A stretch of DNA of 64,000 nucleotides from an uncultured Lachnospiraceae bacterium (GCA_946624935.1 CAMOSN010000003.1:1-64000); one strand, 5' to 3'; numbered from the stretch's first letter, positions 20,292 to 30,169 are shown. Numbers and translations: made by a program. The notes: generated from the letters alone by a model not told the origin.

Positions 20292-21397
20292 GCGGCACCT
20301 CCCTGCGCGAAAGGCGCTTTTTCTTCCTCGTTCTCTTCCTCTCTTCCTTTTTCTCTTTCTTTCTCTCTCCCGTCCTCTTCTCCGGTTCCCCGGTCGATTC
20401 CATAGGTTTTCCGATAGCTTTCCACATTTTCCTGTGTGATCATTTCGATGCCTACATTGAAGTAGCTGCTCACATGACCGCTTTCGCAGTACTCATTCAG
20501 AGCTTCTATCCCAAGCCGGCCGATCTGCCGGGCATCTACATTCAGGGTCGAGGTGACCAGTCCCTTCTCGACGGCCTCCAGCGTGCTCTCCGAGGCATAG
20601 TAGCCGATGATCGACAGGTTGCCCACCTGGTTGTAGTCCACCAGCGCACTCTTCACACATTCCGTGGACACCGGATCCAGGCAGATCATCACCTCGGGCA
20701 GTTCTCCTCCGGACACGAAGATGTCCCGGATGTCCTCCTCCGCGTCAAAGCTGCTGGCCGTGTTGATGCCGTAAGTAGAGAAGCGGATCTCCTGACCCGG
20801 CGCCTTCCCCTGCTCCGCCCGGCGCAGCATCTGCGTGTACAGAAGGCCCTCGCTTTCGCCCTCGCCGCTCTGGGAGAGCAGAACCAGTACATTTCCGTCC
20901 GCTCCGTCCAAAACGCGCAGAACCTCCTCGCCGTAAATCTCACCCATCTGATAGCTGTTGAGGCCGATGTAGCTGATGCGCCGGCTGCTCGCAGAATCAT
21001 TGAGCAGCGTGATGACTGGGATCTGCCGCTGCGAGGCCTCCTCGATCAGCTCCGTCAGGTCCTCTCCCGAGCGCTGGTACAAAATGATGCCGTCCGGCTT
21101 TGCCGCGACCGCGATTTCCATACATTCAGCTGCGCCGTAGGAAGCAGCCAGCCCCTGGCCGGTCCATTCCACGGCAGCATCCGTCTCGCGCGCCGCCTCC
21201 TGCGCCGCCGCAAAAATTGCTTCCCACTGCTGGGAGTGATCGTCTGAGATCATCATATAATGGCGTTTATAGACATGCAGCCCCGTTCCCTGCACCTGGA
21301 TCTCGCTGATGCTCCTCTCCGAGAGGATCCACAGCGCCGACACCAGCACAATTGCGGCAAACAGGAACAGACCGGCCACGAAATAGGATTTCCGCAC
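20288..21397 (-). CDS. Sugar-binding protein (periplasmic binding protein family)
   Basis: N-terminal TM/signal; AAKPDGIILYQRSGEDLTELIEEASQRQIPVITLLND; overlaps the kinase start by 4 bp. Confidence 0.85.
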   Translation of the reverse strand: MRKSYFVAGLFLFAAIVLVSALWILSERSISEIQVQGTGLHVYKRHYMMISDDHSQQWEAIFAAAQEAARETDAAVEWTGQGLAASYGAAECMEIAVAAKPDGIILYQRSGEDLTELIEEASQRQIPVITLLNDSASSRRISYIGLNSYQMGEIYGEEVLRVLDGADGNVLVLLSQSGEGESEGLLYTQMLRRAEQGKAPGQEIRFSTYGINTASSFDAEEDIRDIFVSGGELPEVMICLDPVSTECVKSALVDYNQVGNLSIIGYYASESTLEAVEKGLVTSTLNVDARQIGRLGIEALNEYCESGHVSSYFNVGIEMITQENVESYRKTYGIDRGTGEEDGREKEREKGREEENEEEKAPFAQGGAA

Positions 21398-21480
21398 GTT
21401 TTGCCTCCTGCGTATGTTCTTACTTATACATCCTTGCCATTATAACATACTGCCTGATAGCTGAGAAGTGGGACAGGGTG

Positions 21481-21505
21481 CAAACAGGGGACGGTTCTGT
21501 GTTTG
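21481..21505 (-). repeat. AGAACCGTCCC-loop hairpin element
   Basis: CAAACA-gGGGACGGTTCTg-TGTTTG; followed by a degenerate copy at 21519-21544. Confidence 0.9.
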
Positions 21506-21591
21506 ACAATGATGCATGTCAAGCGCAGAAACATCCCCTGCTTGTATTATATGGTTTTTTATTACACGCCATTTGTGAGCCGACAGGGACG

Positions 21592-21670
21592 TAACTTCCT
21601 GATGATCTGGCAGGAGCATCACTTCCTGATGATCTGGCAGGGCCGGACTTCCTGATGATCTGGCAGGGCC
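21592..21670. repeat. ~27-bp tandem repeat (acttcctgatgatctggcagg)
   Basis: Three near-identical copies read directly. Confidence 0.9.
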
Positions 21671-21777
21671 GCAGCTTCTTACTCATCTTGCCGGGCGAAA
21701 TGAGCCGGGAAGCAACGTCTCTGCTGGTTCACACTGACTCTCTGCTGACTCACGGCTTTCTCACCCTGATTTCCCGG

Positions 21778-23379
21778 TCACGCCTGCGCGTATTCCTCGA
21801 GGGTAAGCATGGACAGCCGGATATATTCCCGCAGCAGGGCATCCTCGAGGTTTTCGTGGAGAATTTCCTCAGCTTTCCGGATGCGATAGAGTACGGTGTT
21901 GCGGTGAGTGTGCAGCAGTGCCGCGGTGCGGGTGTAGGAGCGCTCGGCGTCGAGGAACACCTTCAGTGTTTCGTACAGCTCGTCGCCTTCCCTCTTCCGG
22001 TATTCCCACAGCTTGCGCACAGCCGGATGCACGGCCCGCAGTCTCAGAGCCGGGCCACTCTGCGTGAACAGATATCGCGCACCGCAGTCGCGCATGAAGA
22101 ATACCTCCCCGCAGGAAAGACGCCGCGCGGGTGCCTTCTGCATGGCATAGTCTGCCTGGTGAAACAGAAACGGCAGTGCATTAATATCCGAAGCGGGCAG
22201 CGAAAACCCCAGCCGGACCTCGTCCTGAGAGATGTAAGCCTGCACGGTTGCATGAAAATTGACATCCGCCGACAGTTCCCAGTTTGCAATCAGAATCACG
22301 TACGGATTCTGCCGCAGGATGACACATCCCGGCACGGTCCGGAGCATCGCGTGCATCAGGAGGTTGATCGACACCTCGACATTCCGTTTTTCTCCCGGCT
22401 CGATCAGTGCGATCTGAAACAGGTCGTCGCTTCTCCACTGCTGATAGGACAGCTGCAGTGCAAGTTCTTTTTCGCTCCACGTTCCTCCGAAGAGCATCTT
22501 GTAGAATACATTCTGGCCGGATGCGGATGTTTCCTGCCCCAGTACTGTTTCAAGGATTTCGCAAAGTACCTCCGCCAGCTGCTCGTCTCCCGGTGTAAGG
22601 GGACGGTTTTTCTCCAGAATGGTCAGCCGTCCGCATTCTCTTCCCTGTGCCATGAGGGAGCAGGAGATCCCGCCAAAGCGCAGTTTTCCGTCCCGGCGGA
22701 CGCGGTGGAGCCTGCGCGATTGTGCCTGGGCGGTGGTGGGGCGGATGGGGGCTGCGGTTTCTGGGGCGGTGCCGGCTGCGAGGCCTGTGCTTTCGGCGTA
22801 ACTGCCGGGTGCGACGCCCTGGCCTGCCCAATTCTCTATGCTTTTTGGGCCTTCACTGGCGGCTGCGCCGCCCTGGCCTGAGTGGTATCTGCCACCTCCC
22901 ATTTCGGATTCCAGGTACAGCAGCCTGGATATCCGCACCGAGGAATGCCGGTTCCGGCAAAGATACTGCCATTCCTCATCCATTGCATTCGGGTCGGGTT
23001 CAGAACTGATGCCCAGCAGCAGATGATTTCCGTCCAGCAGGATCATGGGATTTTGAAAAATCCAGCGAGACCGGTCGATCACCTTCTGGAAATCCTTCCG
23101 CATGACCGCGCATCTGACCTGCTCTTCCCATTCCCGAAACTCGTCGAATATTCCCTGCAGGATCTCAAAGCCCTCCAGCAGGCTGATTCCCCGCAGACGG
23201 ATGCGGCTTTCGCCGCCCTGGTAAATCACTTCTTCACCGGAGGCATATACATACACGCAGTCTGTTGCATACGCAAGCCTTGCACTTTTTCGCACCGGTG
23301 CGTCATCTGCCGCGATCTCACAGGTTATGTCCAGCCCTGAAGACAGACGGTTTGCAATCATCCACATGCTCAGTTTCAT
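21778..23379 (-). CDS. PucR-family helix-turn-helix regulator
   Basis: C-terminal RSYTRTAALLHTHRNTVLYRIRKAEEILHENLEDALLREYIRLSM; start set at MKLSMWMIANRLS. Confidence 0.88.
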   Translation of the reverse strand: MKLSMWMIANRLSSGLDITCEIAADDAPVRKSARLAYATDCVYVYASGEEVIYQGGESRIRLRGISLLEGFEILQGIFDEFREWEEQVRCAVMRKDFQKVIDRSRWIFQNPMILLDGNHLLLGISSEPDPNAMDEEWQYLCRNRHSSVRISRLLYLESEMGGGRYHSGQGGAAASEGPKSIENWAGQGVAPGSYAESTGLAAGTAPETAAPIRPTTAQAQSRRLHRVRRDGKLRFGGISCSLMAQGRECGRLTILEKNRPLTPGDEQLAEVLCEILETVLGQETSASGQNVFYKMLFGGTWSEKELALQLSYQQWRSDDLFQIALIEPGEKRNVEVSINLLMHAMLRTVPGCVILRQNPYVILIANWELSADVNFHATVQAYISQDEVRLGFSLPASDINALPFLFHQADYAMQKAPARRLSCGEVFFMRDCGARYLFTQSGPALRLRAVHPAVRKLWEYRKREGDELYETLKVFLDAERSYTRTAALLHTHRNTVLYRIRKAEEILHENLEDALLREYIRLSMLTLEEYAQA

Positions 23380-23479
23380 GTGATTTCCTCCGATTTTTTT
23401 TACTTTTATAAGCTTCTCCGGGCGCAGCGCCGGTATTGCTGAGGCAGAAACGAATGTGTCCCTCGCACGAACAGGTGCT

Positions 23480-23670
23480 GCCATCCACTATGTATTATGC
23501 GCTCTAACAAGCTCCGCCACGCTATAATGTATCACTCGCTCTAACAAGCTCCGTCACGCCATTATGTATCACGCGCTCTAACAAGCTCCGTCATGCCATT
23601 ATGTATCACGCGCTCTAACAAGCTCCACCACGCCATTATGTATCACGCGCACAAACAAGTGCCGCCCTGC
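23480..23670. repeat. Five to six copies of a 37-bp tandem unit between PucR regulator and MFS gene
   Basis: gctctaacaagctcc at 23501, 23538, 23575, 23612 and variant at 23649. Confidence 0.95.
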
Positions 23671-23927
23671 CTGCGTACGGATTGTGCATCGCTTCTATTG
23701 GAAACATTTTACAATAATTTTATGATAATTGTATAGTATTTTCCACTTTGTGACGGGAAGTGGATCGACAGGGAGTGGGGCAAGGGACGGTTCTTAGGTC
23801 CCACGATCCCCTGGCGCAGAATTGTCAAGGGCTTTGGAACGGAGGACGATCTCCTGTCCCATTACGGATTTGAGGGCGAAAAACGTCCCCTGTACCATTT
23901 CCCCTGACGAAGAGTTGTCACGAGTTT

Positions 23928-23954
23928 TGGGACACAGAACCGTCCCCTGTCCCA
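23928..23954 (+). repeat. AGAACCGTCCC-loop hairpin element in the leader of the MFS gene
   Basis: TGGGACA-cAGAACCGTCCCc-TGTCCCA; degenerate copies 23776-23895. Confidence 0.95.
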
Positions 23955-23974
23955 TTTTCAAGAGGGAGGTAATC

Positions 23975-25342
23975 ATGAGTACAGAGAAAACCCCTAAGAA
24001 GCTCAGCACCAGTTTGAAGACCTTTTTTGGTATTGGTGACTTCGGCTTCACGCTGATGTCGAACATCGACACCTTCTATGCGTCCTATTTCTTTATCAAC
24101 ATTGCCATGTTCCCGCTGGCGGTCGTGTCGGTGATGACGACGATCTCAGCGGTGGTGGATCTGATCCTTTCCTGCCTGTACGGGGCATGGATGAATAAGA
24201 TCAAGCCGCATAAGTGGGGACGCTATCGCTCCTGGCTGGTGCTGACGCCGTGGCTGGTGCCGTTCCTCTATGCGCTGGAGTTTCTGAAGATCGGCAATCA
24301 GACGGTGAGTATCGTTCTGATGACGCTGGCGATGATCACCAGCCGTATCGCGTGGAACCTTCCCTATATTGCCAATCTTTCCATGATCAATGTGGCCGGC
24401 AAGACTACCGAGGACCGGATGGCGCTTTCCTCCATCCGTATGGTGTGGACCGCTCTGGGCAGTGTGATCTACTCCTATCTTGGGCCGTTCGTGGTCGCGC
24501 GCTTTGCTGCTGCGATCGGGGAGAAGAATTCCTACGCGGCGACCGCTTTCGTGTTTGCTGCATTCATGGCGGCTGCGTATTTTGCGCACTTTAAGATGTT
24601 TGATGGATATGAGGAGACCGGCGAGGAGGAGATGCGGCGTCTGGCTGCGACCAGAAATAAGGGTAATGCCGCGGCGGCGCCGAAGGTCAGTGCACTGGCT
24701 GCCATCCGCTGCAATCCGCATCTGATTGCCCTGATCCTTTCCACTACGACCAAATATATGGTGCTGTTCCTTGTAAACGGTATTGCGATCTACTATTTCC
24801 AGTATATCTCGCACAATGAAGGACTCTTTGCGACCTTCATTCTGGTCACAAATCTTTTGGGTGTTGCCGCTTCGTATGTTTCCAAATACTTTGTGGCAAA
24901 GCTTGGCTCCAAGCAGACGGTGTTCCTGAGCTATGTTGCCATGGGTGTTTTGATGATCATTGCCTATTTCTGCTTCAAGAGCACGATTGTCGTTATTATC
25001 CTGATGTCGATCATGTTCTTTGCGATGAACCTGACCAACGCCTGCGACCCCGAGCTGTTCGCGATCTGCGCCGGTTACAGCTCCCAGAAGACCGGCTTTG
25101 ATACGACCGGCACGGTCATGGGACTTCTGACCGTTCCCGTGAAATTCGGTATCGTCATGCGCGGTATTCTCATCAGTGTGGCGCTTGGTATCGGCGGCTT
25201 CTCAGCTTCGATCGACCCGGCTACAGCAGATGCCGCCGTGCAGCGTGGTATCTGCATCGGCTTCATGATCATCCCGGCTGTTGTTGTGCTGGTAGGCGCG
25301 GTGATCCTGCAGCTTGGGTATCGGCTCGGCGGGAATAAGTAA
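23975..25342 (+). CDS. MFS transporter, GPH (glycoside-pentoside-hexuronide) type
   Basis: FFGIGDFGFTLMSNIDTFYASYFF N-terminus, 12-TM hydrophobicity; RBS-like gggaggt upstream of ATG 23975. Confidence 0.85.
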   Translation: MSTEKTPKKLSTSLKTFFGIGDFGFTLMSNIDTFYASYFFINIAMFPLAVVSVMTTISAVVDLILSCLYGAWMNKIKPHKWGRYRSWLVLTPWLVPFLYALEFLKIGNQTVSIVLMTLAMITSRIAWNLPYIANLSMINVAGKTTEDRMALSSIRMVWTALGSVIYSYLGPFVVARFAAAIGEKNSYAATAFVFAAFMAAAYFAHFKMFDGYEETGEEEMRRLAATRNKGNAAAAPKVSALAAIRCNPHLIALILSTTTKYMVLFLVNGIAIYYFQYISHNEGLFATFILVTNLLGVAASYVSKYFVAKLGSKQTVFLSYVAMGVLMIIAYFCFKSTIVVIILMSIMFFAMNLTNACDPELFAICAGYSSQKTGFDTTGTVMGLLTVPVKFGIVMRGILISVALGIGGFSASIDPATADAAVQRGICIGFMIIPAVVVLVGAVILQLGYRLGGNK

Positions 25343-25373
25343 GAACCGCATGGCTCTGGTGCTGTTTAACGCG

Positions 25374-25505
25374 AGGAGCCGCGTGTTTGCGGCGGTGGCC
25401 TGCGCTGGAAGCCGCGTGTCTGCGGCGATGGCCTGCGTTGGAAGCCGCGTATCTATGGCGGTGGCCTGCGCTGGAAGCCGCGTGTCTGCGGCGGTGTATC
25501 TGTAA
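25374..25505. repeat. Four copies of a 33-bp tandem unit downstream of the MFS gene
   Basis: ggaagccgcgtgtctgcggcgatggcctgcgct repeated. Confidence 0.93.
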
Positions 25506-25637
25506 AGTGGCGGCCATGAGACACCAGCGCAGGACTGGCGTGGCCTGGCCTTGCAACGTATCACACGTCATAATTATATTTCATGCCATATGTAACGGTA
25601 TTAAAACGGTTATAAATTCGATAAGGAGGGAATCCAT

Positions 25638-26693
25638 ATGCTGACCAAAAAGCAAAATCTGCTTGAAACCATTCGCGGCGGGAAGCCGGATCGTTTTGTC
25701 AATCAGTATGAGTATATTGCGCAGGTGTTTGATCCGGTGATCCTCAATGCGCTCGGCAACTGCCCCAAGGGCGGCAGCTGCATCAACGGATGGGGTGTGA
25801 CCATCCAGTATCCCGACTATGTGCCCGGCCCCTTCCCGGATACCAGCCCGGATAAGGTTGTGGTGAAGGATGTTGAAAACTGGCGGGACTATGTGAAGGC
25901 CCCCGAGACGGTGTTCCCGGACGAAGCCTGGGCGCCTTTCGTCGCACAGGCACAGGCGGTCGACCGTAATGAGATGTTCCTGGCTCCCTTTGTGGCCCCC
26001 GGCATTTTCGAAAAGCTGCATTATCTGATCGGAATGGAAGAATGCATGATGGCCTTCTACGAGGAACCGGATGCCATGAAGGAGCTGATCGATTTCCTTG
26101 CGGACTGGGAGATCGCACACGCAAAGGAATACATCCGCCACATTCATCCCGATGCACTGTTCCACCACGACGACTGGGGCAGCCAGAAATCTACCTTCCT
26201 CTCCCCGGCAATGTTTGAAGAATTCATCCTTCCGGCCTACAAGAAGATCTACGGCTTCTGGAAGGACAACGGCGTGGAGCTGATCGTGCATCACTCTGAC
26301 TCCTACGCTGCGACGCTGGTCCCGTACATGATCGAGATGGGCATCGACATCTGGCAGGGTGTCATGTCCACCAACGATGTGCCTGCCCTTGTGAAACAGT
26401 ACGGCGGCAAGATCAGCTTCCACGGCGGCATCGACAACGGCAAAGTTGACCGCGTCGACTGGACCGAGGAAAAAATCATGAAGGAAGTGCGCGAGGTGTG
26501 TGAAGCCTGCGGCAACCTCTACTTCATCCCCGGCACCACCATGGGCGGCCCGGAGAGCACGTATCTGAATGTATACGAAACCACCTCCGCCTGCATCGAC
26601 CTCATGTCCAAAGAAAAATTCGGTTATGAGGGATCCTCCGGCAACGTGTCCAACCCGCTGTTCGCCAGGATCGACCGCGAAAGCGCCAAGTAA
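25638..26693 (+). CDS. Uroporphyrinogen-decarboxylase-family protein (probable methyltransferase-type)
   Basis: URO-D-like DALFHHDDWGSQKSTFLSPAMFEEFILPAYKKIYGFWKDNGVELIVHHSDS; ISFHGGIDN; RBS aaggaggg. Confidence 0.85.
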   Translation: MLTKKQNLLETIRGGKPDRFVNQYEYIAQVFDPVILNALGNCPKGGSCINGWGVTIQYPDYVPGPFPDTSPDKVVVKDVENWRDYVKAPETVFPDEAWAPFVAQAQAVDRNEMFLAPFVAPGIFEKLHYLIGMEECMMAFYEEPDAMKELIDFLADWEIAHAKEYIRHIHPDALFHHDDWGSQKSTFLSPAMFEEFILPAYKKIYGFWKDNGVELIVHHSDSYAATLVPYMIEMGIDIWQGVMSTNDVPALVKQYGGKISFHGGIDNGKVDRVDWTEEKIMKEVREVCEACGNLYFIPGTTMGGPESTYLNVYETTSACIDLMSKEKFGYEGSSGNVSNPLFARIDRESAK

Positions 26694-26740
26694 GAGGCTG
26701 GTAAGATACAAAACCCGATAAGATACAAGTAAAACAACCA

Positions 26741-26791
26741 GGGTGCGGCTGTGTGTGTAATTCAAACACACAGCCGCACCCCTTTTATTTT
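26741..26791 (+). terminator. Rho-independent terminator after the UroD-family gene
   Basis: GGGTGCGGCTGTGTGTG-taattcaaa-CACACAGCCGCACCC followed by CTTTTATTTT. Confidence 0.92.
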
Positions 26792-27176
26792 CGACCCTGA
26801 CAGGCATCTACGTTTTGCGCTTTCATTTTTCTTTCGCCCGCCCCGGAATGGCTTCCGATTGGCGCTTCGTGGCAGGAAACTTGGAGTGTTTCAAGCTTGT
26901 TCATGCCACCCGGCGCTCTCCAGCGCCCGCTCCGGGCAGGAGTTTTGGCTTGCCTGTAGTTTTTCCATGCCACCCGGCGCTCTCCGCCTTTATTTGGCTC
27001 CCACAAGCATCTACACCTTACGTTCTCTCGGTTTTCTTTTCTCGGTTATCTCGTTCTCTCGGTTTTTGTTTTCTCGGTTATCTCGTTCTCTCTTCCGCTC
27101 ATTCCGTCCTGTCTCGCACTAACGACCGAAATCTCGCCATCAACCACAAAACACGCCCTGATCGCCGCAAAAAAAG

Positions 27177-27203
27177 TGGGACAGAGAACCATCCCCTGTC
27201 CCA
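27177..27203 (+). repeat. AGAACCGTCCC-loop hairpin element (loop G to A)
   Basis: TGGGACAG-AGAACCATCCC-CTGTCCCA. Confidence 0.95.
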
Positions 27204-27209
27204 AAATGC

Positions 27210-27782
27210 TCACACGCCGCCGAAGTGGAATATGATTCCGATCAGCGCCGAGATTGCAATGAATATTACCGGATGCCATTTCAGTTTTTTTTGTGCGATG
27301 AACAATACGACTGCCAGTGCGATTGCGGGCAGGTTGAAAAAGTTCAGAAAGCTTCCGCCCTCCGAAAGCACGTTCATGTGCACCAGTGCGATCCGCGCGA
27401 CGTTGATGCCTGCTGCGGAGATCATGGCGATGGAGGCTGGACGCAGTCCATAGAAGGCGCTCTCCACGTACTTGTTGTCTTTGAACTTGCTCAGCAACTT
27501 CGAGATGATAATGATAATGATCACGGACGGCATCGCAAGTCCGATGGTCGCCACAATTCCTCCGGGAACGCCTGCCGTGAGGAAGCCTGCGAAGGTGGCC
27601 ATGTTGATGCCGATCGCGCCGGGGGTCGACTCTGATACAGCGATCATGTCGGCAACGTCGCTGTGGGTAAACCAGCCCGTGTTGTTGGACATTTCATAGA
27701 GGAAGGGCAGTGTCGCCAGGCCTCCGCCAACAGAAAATAATCCTGTCTTGAAAAACTGAAGAAACAGGAGCAGATAAATCAT
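27210..27782 (-). CDS. chrA: Chromate transporter half-protein
   Basis: FFKTGLFSVGGGLATLPFLYEM, SESTPGAIGINMATFAGF; start overlaps upstream stop. Confidence 0.9.
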   Translation of the reverse strand: MIYLLLFLQFFKTGLFSVGGGLATLPFLYEMSNNTGWFTHSDVADMIAVSESTPGAIGINMATFAGFLTAGVPGGIVATIGLAMPSVIIIIIISKLLSKFKDNKYVESAFYGLRPASIAMISAAGINVARIALVHMNVLSEGGSFLNFFNLPAIALAVVLFIAQKKLKWHPVIFIAISALIGIIFHFGGV

Positions 27783-28342
27783 CCCTGTCGCCTCCTCTCT
27801 TTTGCGGTCTGCCACACCACGCCGAAGACACCGGCTGCGATCACCAGAACCGCGGCAGGTACTTTGAAGGGAAGCAGCCCGGAGCACACCGTGATCCCGA
27901 AGATCACCAGATACAGGATCAGCGCGATGTTATCCGGCACCGACTTTTTCCACAGCCGCAGCACGGCCTGGAAGATGAGCACGCACACGCACACGCGGAT
28001 CCCGGCAAAGGCATTCTTCACCACCGGCAGGTCAGCGAAGTTTGTCAGAAACGCCGAGATGACCAGAATGATCAGGATCGGAACCGTGAGGAAACCGAGC
28101 GTTGCAGCAAGCGCTCCGGGGATCTTCTTTCTCTTATATCCGATAAATGTGGAAACATTTAATGCGATCACACCCGGCGTGCACTGCCCGATGGCAAAAT
28201 AATCCATCAGCTCCTCCGTGGTCGTCCAGTGACGCTTTTCGTTCAGATCACGTTCCAGCAGCGGCAGCATGGCATAGCCCCCACCGAAATTCACCGCGCC
28301 GATCCGCAAAAAAGCCAGATACAGCTCCAGCAGCTCTTTCAT
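27779..28342 (-). CDS. chrA: Chromate transporter half-protein
   Basis: FLRIGAVNFGGGYAMLPLLERDL, IGQCTPGVIALNVSTFIGYK. Confidence 0.9.
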   Translation of the reverse strand: MKELLELYLAFLRIGAVNFGGGYAMLPLLERDLNEKRHWTTTEELMDYFAIGQCTPGVIALNVSTFIGYKRKKIPGALAATLGFLTVPILIILVISAFLTNFADLPVVKNAFAGIRVCVCVLIFQAVLRLWKKSVPDNIALILYLVIFGITVCSGLLPFKVPAAVLVIAAGVFGVVWQTAKERRRQG

Positions 28343-28376
28343 GTTGCGCTCTTTCTCCCTTCATCAATGCAAAAAA

Positions 28377-28402
28377 CGGGACAGGGGACGGTTCTTCGTC
28401 CT
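28377..28402 (-). repeat. AGAACCGTCCC-loop hairpin element, degenerate right arm
   Basis: CGGGACAG-GGGACGGTTCT-tcGTCCTG. Confidence 0.8.
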
Positions 28403-28420
28403 GACTTCACGTTTGCTTAG

Positions 28421-28450
28421 AAAAAGGGCCAGGCATCAGCCTGACCCTTT
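28421..28450 (-). terminator. Rho-independent terminator after tRNA-Leu
   Basis: Minus strand AAGGGTCAGGC-TGAT-GCCTGGCCCTTTTT. Confidence 0.85.
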
Positions 28451-28456
28451 CTTAGC

Positions 28457-28540
28457 TGCGGAAGATGGGACTTGAACCCACACGACGTGACCGTCACAAG
28501 ATCCTTAGTCTTGCTCGTCTGCCAATTCCGACACTTCCGC
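28457..28540 (-). tRNA. tRNA-Leu (anticodon AAG)
   Basis: Acceptor GCGGAAG/CTTCCGC, anticodon arm CAAGA-CTAAGGA-TCTTG, long variable arm, GGTTCAAGTCC T-loop; CCA not encoded. Confidence 0.93.
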
Positions 28541-28753
28541 GAACGAATTGTATTGTAGCAAACCGGTTTGGAATTGTCAACAGTTTTTCCGGCTTTTTTT
28601 CAAGATTTTTTCCGGCTTTTTGTGAGGATTTATTTTTTGCAAAAGCCTGTATCGATTCTACCGCCTCACAGGACCATTATGTTGCTGTTATAGTGCTCTT
28701 CAGGGGCACACTTGCCGGCTCTCCTGCCTGCCAGCGCTCCTTCCTGCCAACGT

Positions 28754-30127
28754 TCAGCTTTCCGGCAGGAAGTGCTTCCGGCGTATCATAATGTAGCACA
28801 CAATGTGCGCAGCCAAGGTGACTGCCCATGAGATGGGATAAGTGACGAAGAGTCCTCGCGGGGTGTGCAGTGCATCCAGTCGGAACAGGGTGAAGATGTA
28901 CACGATGCGCAGCCCGCAGGCCCCCACCAGGGACACGACCATGGGAAGCACAGCATAGCCCATTCCGCGGATCGAGCCGACCATGGTGTCCATCATGCCG
29001 CACAGGAAATAACAGGAGGCAACCATGGTCAGCCTCTGCATCCCGGCTGCGATCACCTCCGGACTGTCGGTGTACAGGTCCAGCAGATGCTTTCCGTTCA
29101 GAACTGCGCCCGGCCCGAGGATCAGCCCGGTGACAAAGGCGCATGCAAGTCCGCAGCGCAGAATCTTCCCGATGCGCTCGTATTTTCCGGCGCCGATGTT
29201 CTGGCTGGTGAAGGACAGCGTTGCCTGATAAAAGGAATTCATGGAGATATAGACGAAGCCTTCGATGTTGGAGGCCGCCGCGCTGCCCGCCACGACCACG
29301 GGTCCAAAGGAGTTGATGGTGCTCTGGATGATCACATTAGAGAAGCTGAACAGGGTGCTTTGAAGGCCGGCAGGGAAACCGATCATCAGAATTCTGGTAA
29401 ACTTGTCCCGTACAAAATGCAGATCCTCCAGGCGCAGCCGGATGCTTCCGGTTTCCCGCATCAGACACCGCACGACCAGAACGGCGGACAGGCACTGGGA
29501 AATTGCAGTAGCGGTCGCTACGCCGGCCACGTCCATCTTCAGCACGATCACAAAAAACAGGTTCAGGATCACATTCAGAATGCCCGCTGCGAACAGATAG
29601 TTCAGCGGCCGTCTTGTATCTCCCACCGAACGCAGGATCGCGGCGCCGAAGTTGTAGATCATCATCGCGGGCATGCCCAGAAAATAGATGCGCAGATACA
29701 GGGCCGCTCTGTCGATCACCTCCACCGGGGTGCTCATCAGCGCAAGGATGCCGCGTCCACACACCAGACCAACACCGGTCAGCAGCAGGCCGCTTGCCAG
29801 GCTCGTGATCATGGCCGTATGTACCGTCTCTTTTACGGCCTTCTCATCGCCGGCACCCTCGAACCGGGCCACCAGTACATTTACTCCGATGGAAAGGCCC
29901 AGAAAGAAATTGGTGAGCAGGCTGATCAGCGAGCTGGTGGAGCCCACCGCCGCCAACGAACGATCCCCGGCAAACTTTCCCACCACGATCACGTCCGCCG
30001 CATTAAACAAAAGCTGCAGCACACTTGAGAGCATCAGCGGAAGCGCAAACGCCAGCATTCTTCCCAGAATCGGCCCCTCCAGCATATTGATCTCCACATG
30101 AGCTGAATTGTGTCTCTTTCCGGTCAT
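28754..30127 (-). CDS. MATE family efflux transporter
   Basis: MLEGPILGRMLAFALPLMLSSVLQLLFNAADVIVVGKFAG. Confidence 0.93.
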   Translation of the reverse strand: MTGKRHNSAHVEINMLEGPILGRMLAFALPLMLSSVLQLLFNAADVIVVGKFAGDRSLAAVGSTSSLISLLTNFFLGLSIGVNVLVARFEGAGDEKAVKETVHTAMITSLASGLLLTGVGLVCGRGILALMSTPVEVIDRAALYLRIYFLGMPAMMIYNFGAAILRSVGDTRRPLNYLFAAGILNVILNLFFVIVLKMDVAGVATATAISQCLSAVLVVRCLMRETGSIRLRLEDLHFVRDKFTRILMIGFPAGLQSTLFSFSNVIIQSTINSFGPVVVAGSAAASNIEGFVYISMNSFYQATLSFTSQNIGAGKYERIGKILRCGLACAFVTGLILGPGAVLNGKHLLDLYTDSPEVIAAGMQRLTMVASCYFLCGMMDTMVGSIRGMGYAVLPMVVSLVGACGLRIVYIFTLFRLDALHTPRGLFVTYPISWAVTLAAHIVCYIMIRRKHFLPES

Positions 30128-30169
30128 ACTTTTCCTTCTTCGTTTATATAATAATGGCTGCTGCGAATT

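Noticed and set aside
23480-23670. Possible CRISPR array between PucR and MFS genes
   Set aside because: 37-bp units repeat end to end without unique spacers; a minisatellite.
28465-28791. 108-aa plus-strand ORF
   Set aside because: Starts inside the tRNA-Leu gene and has no supporting motif.
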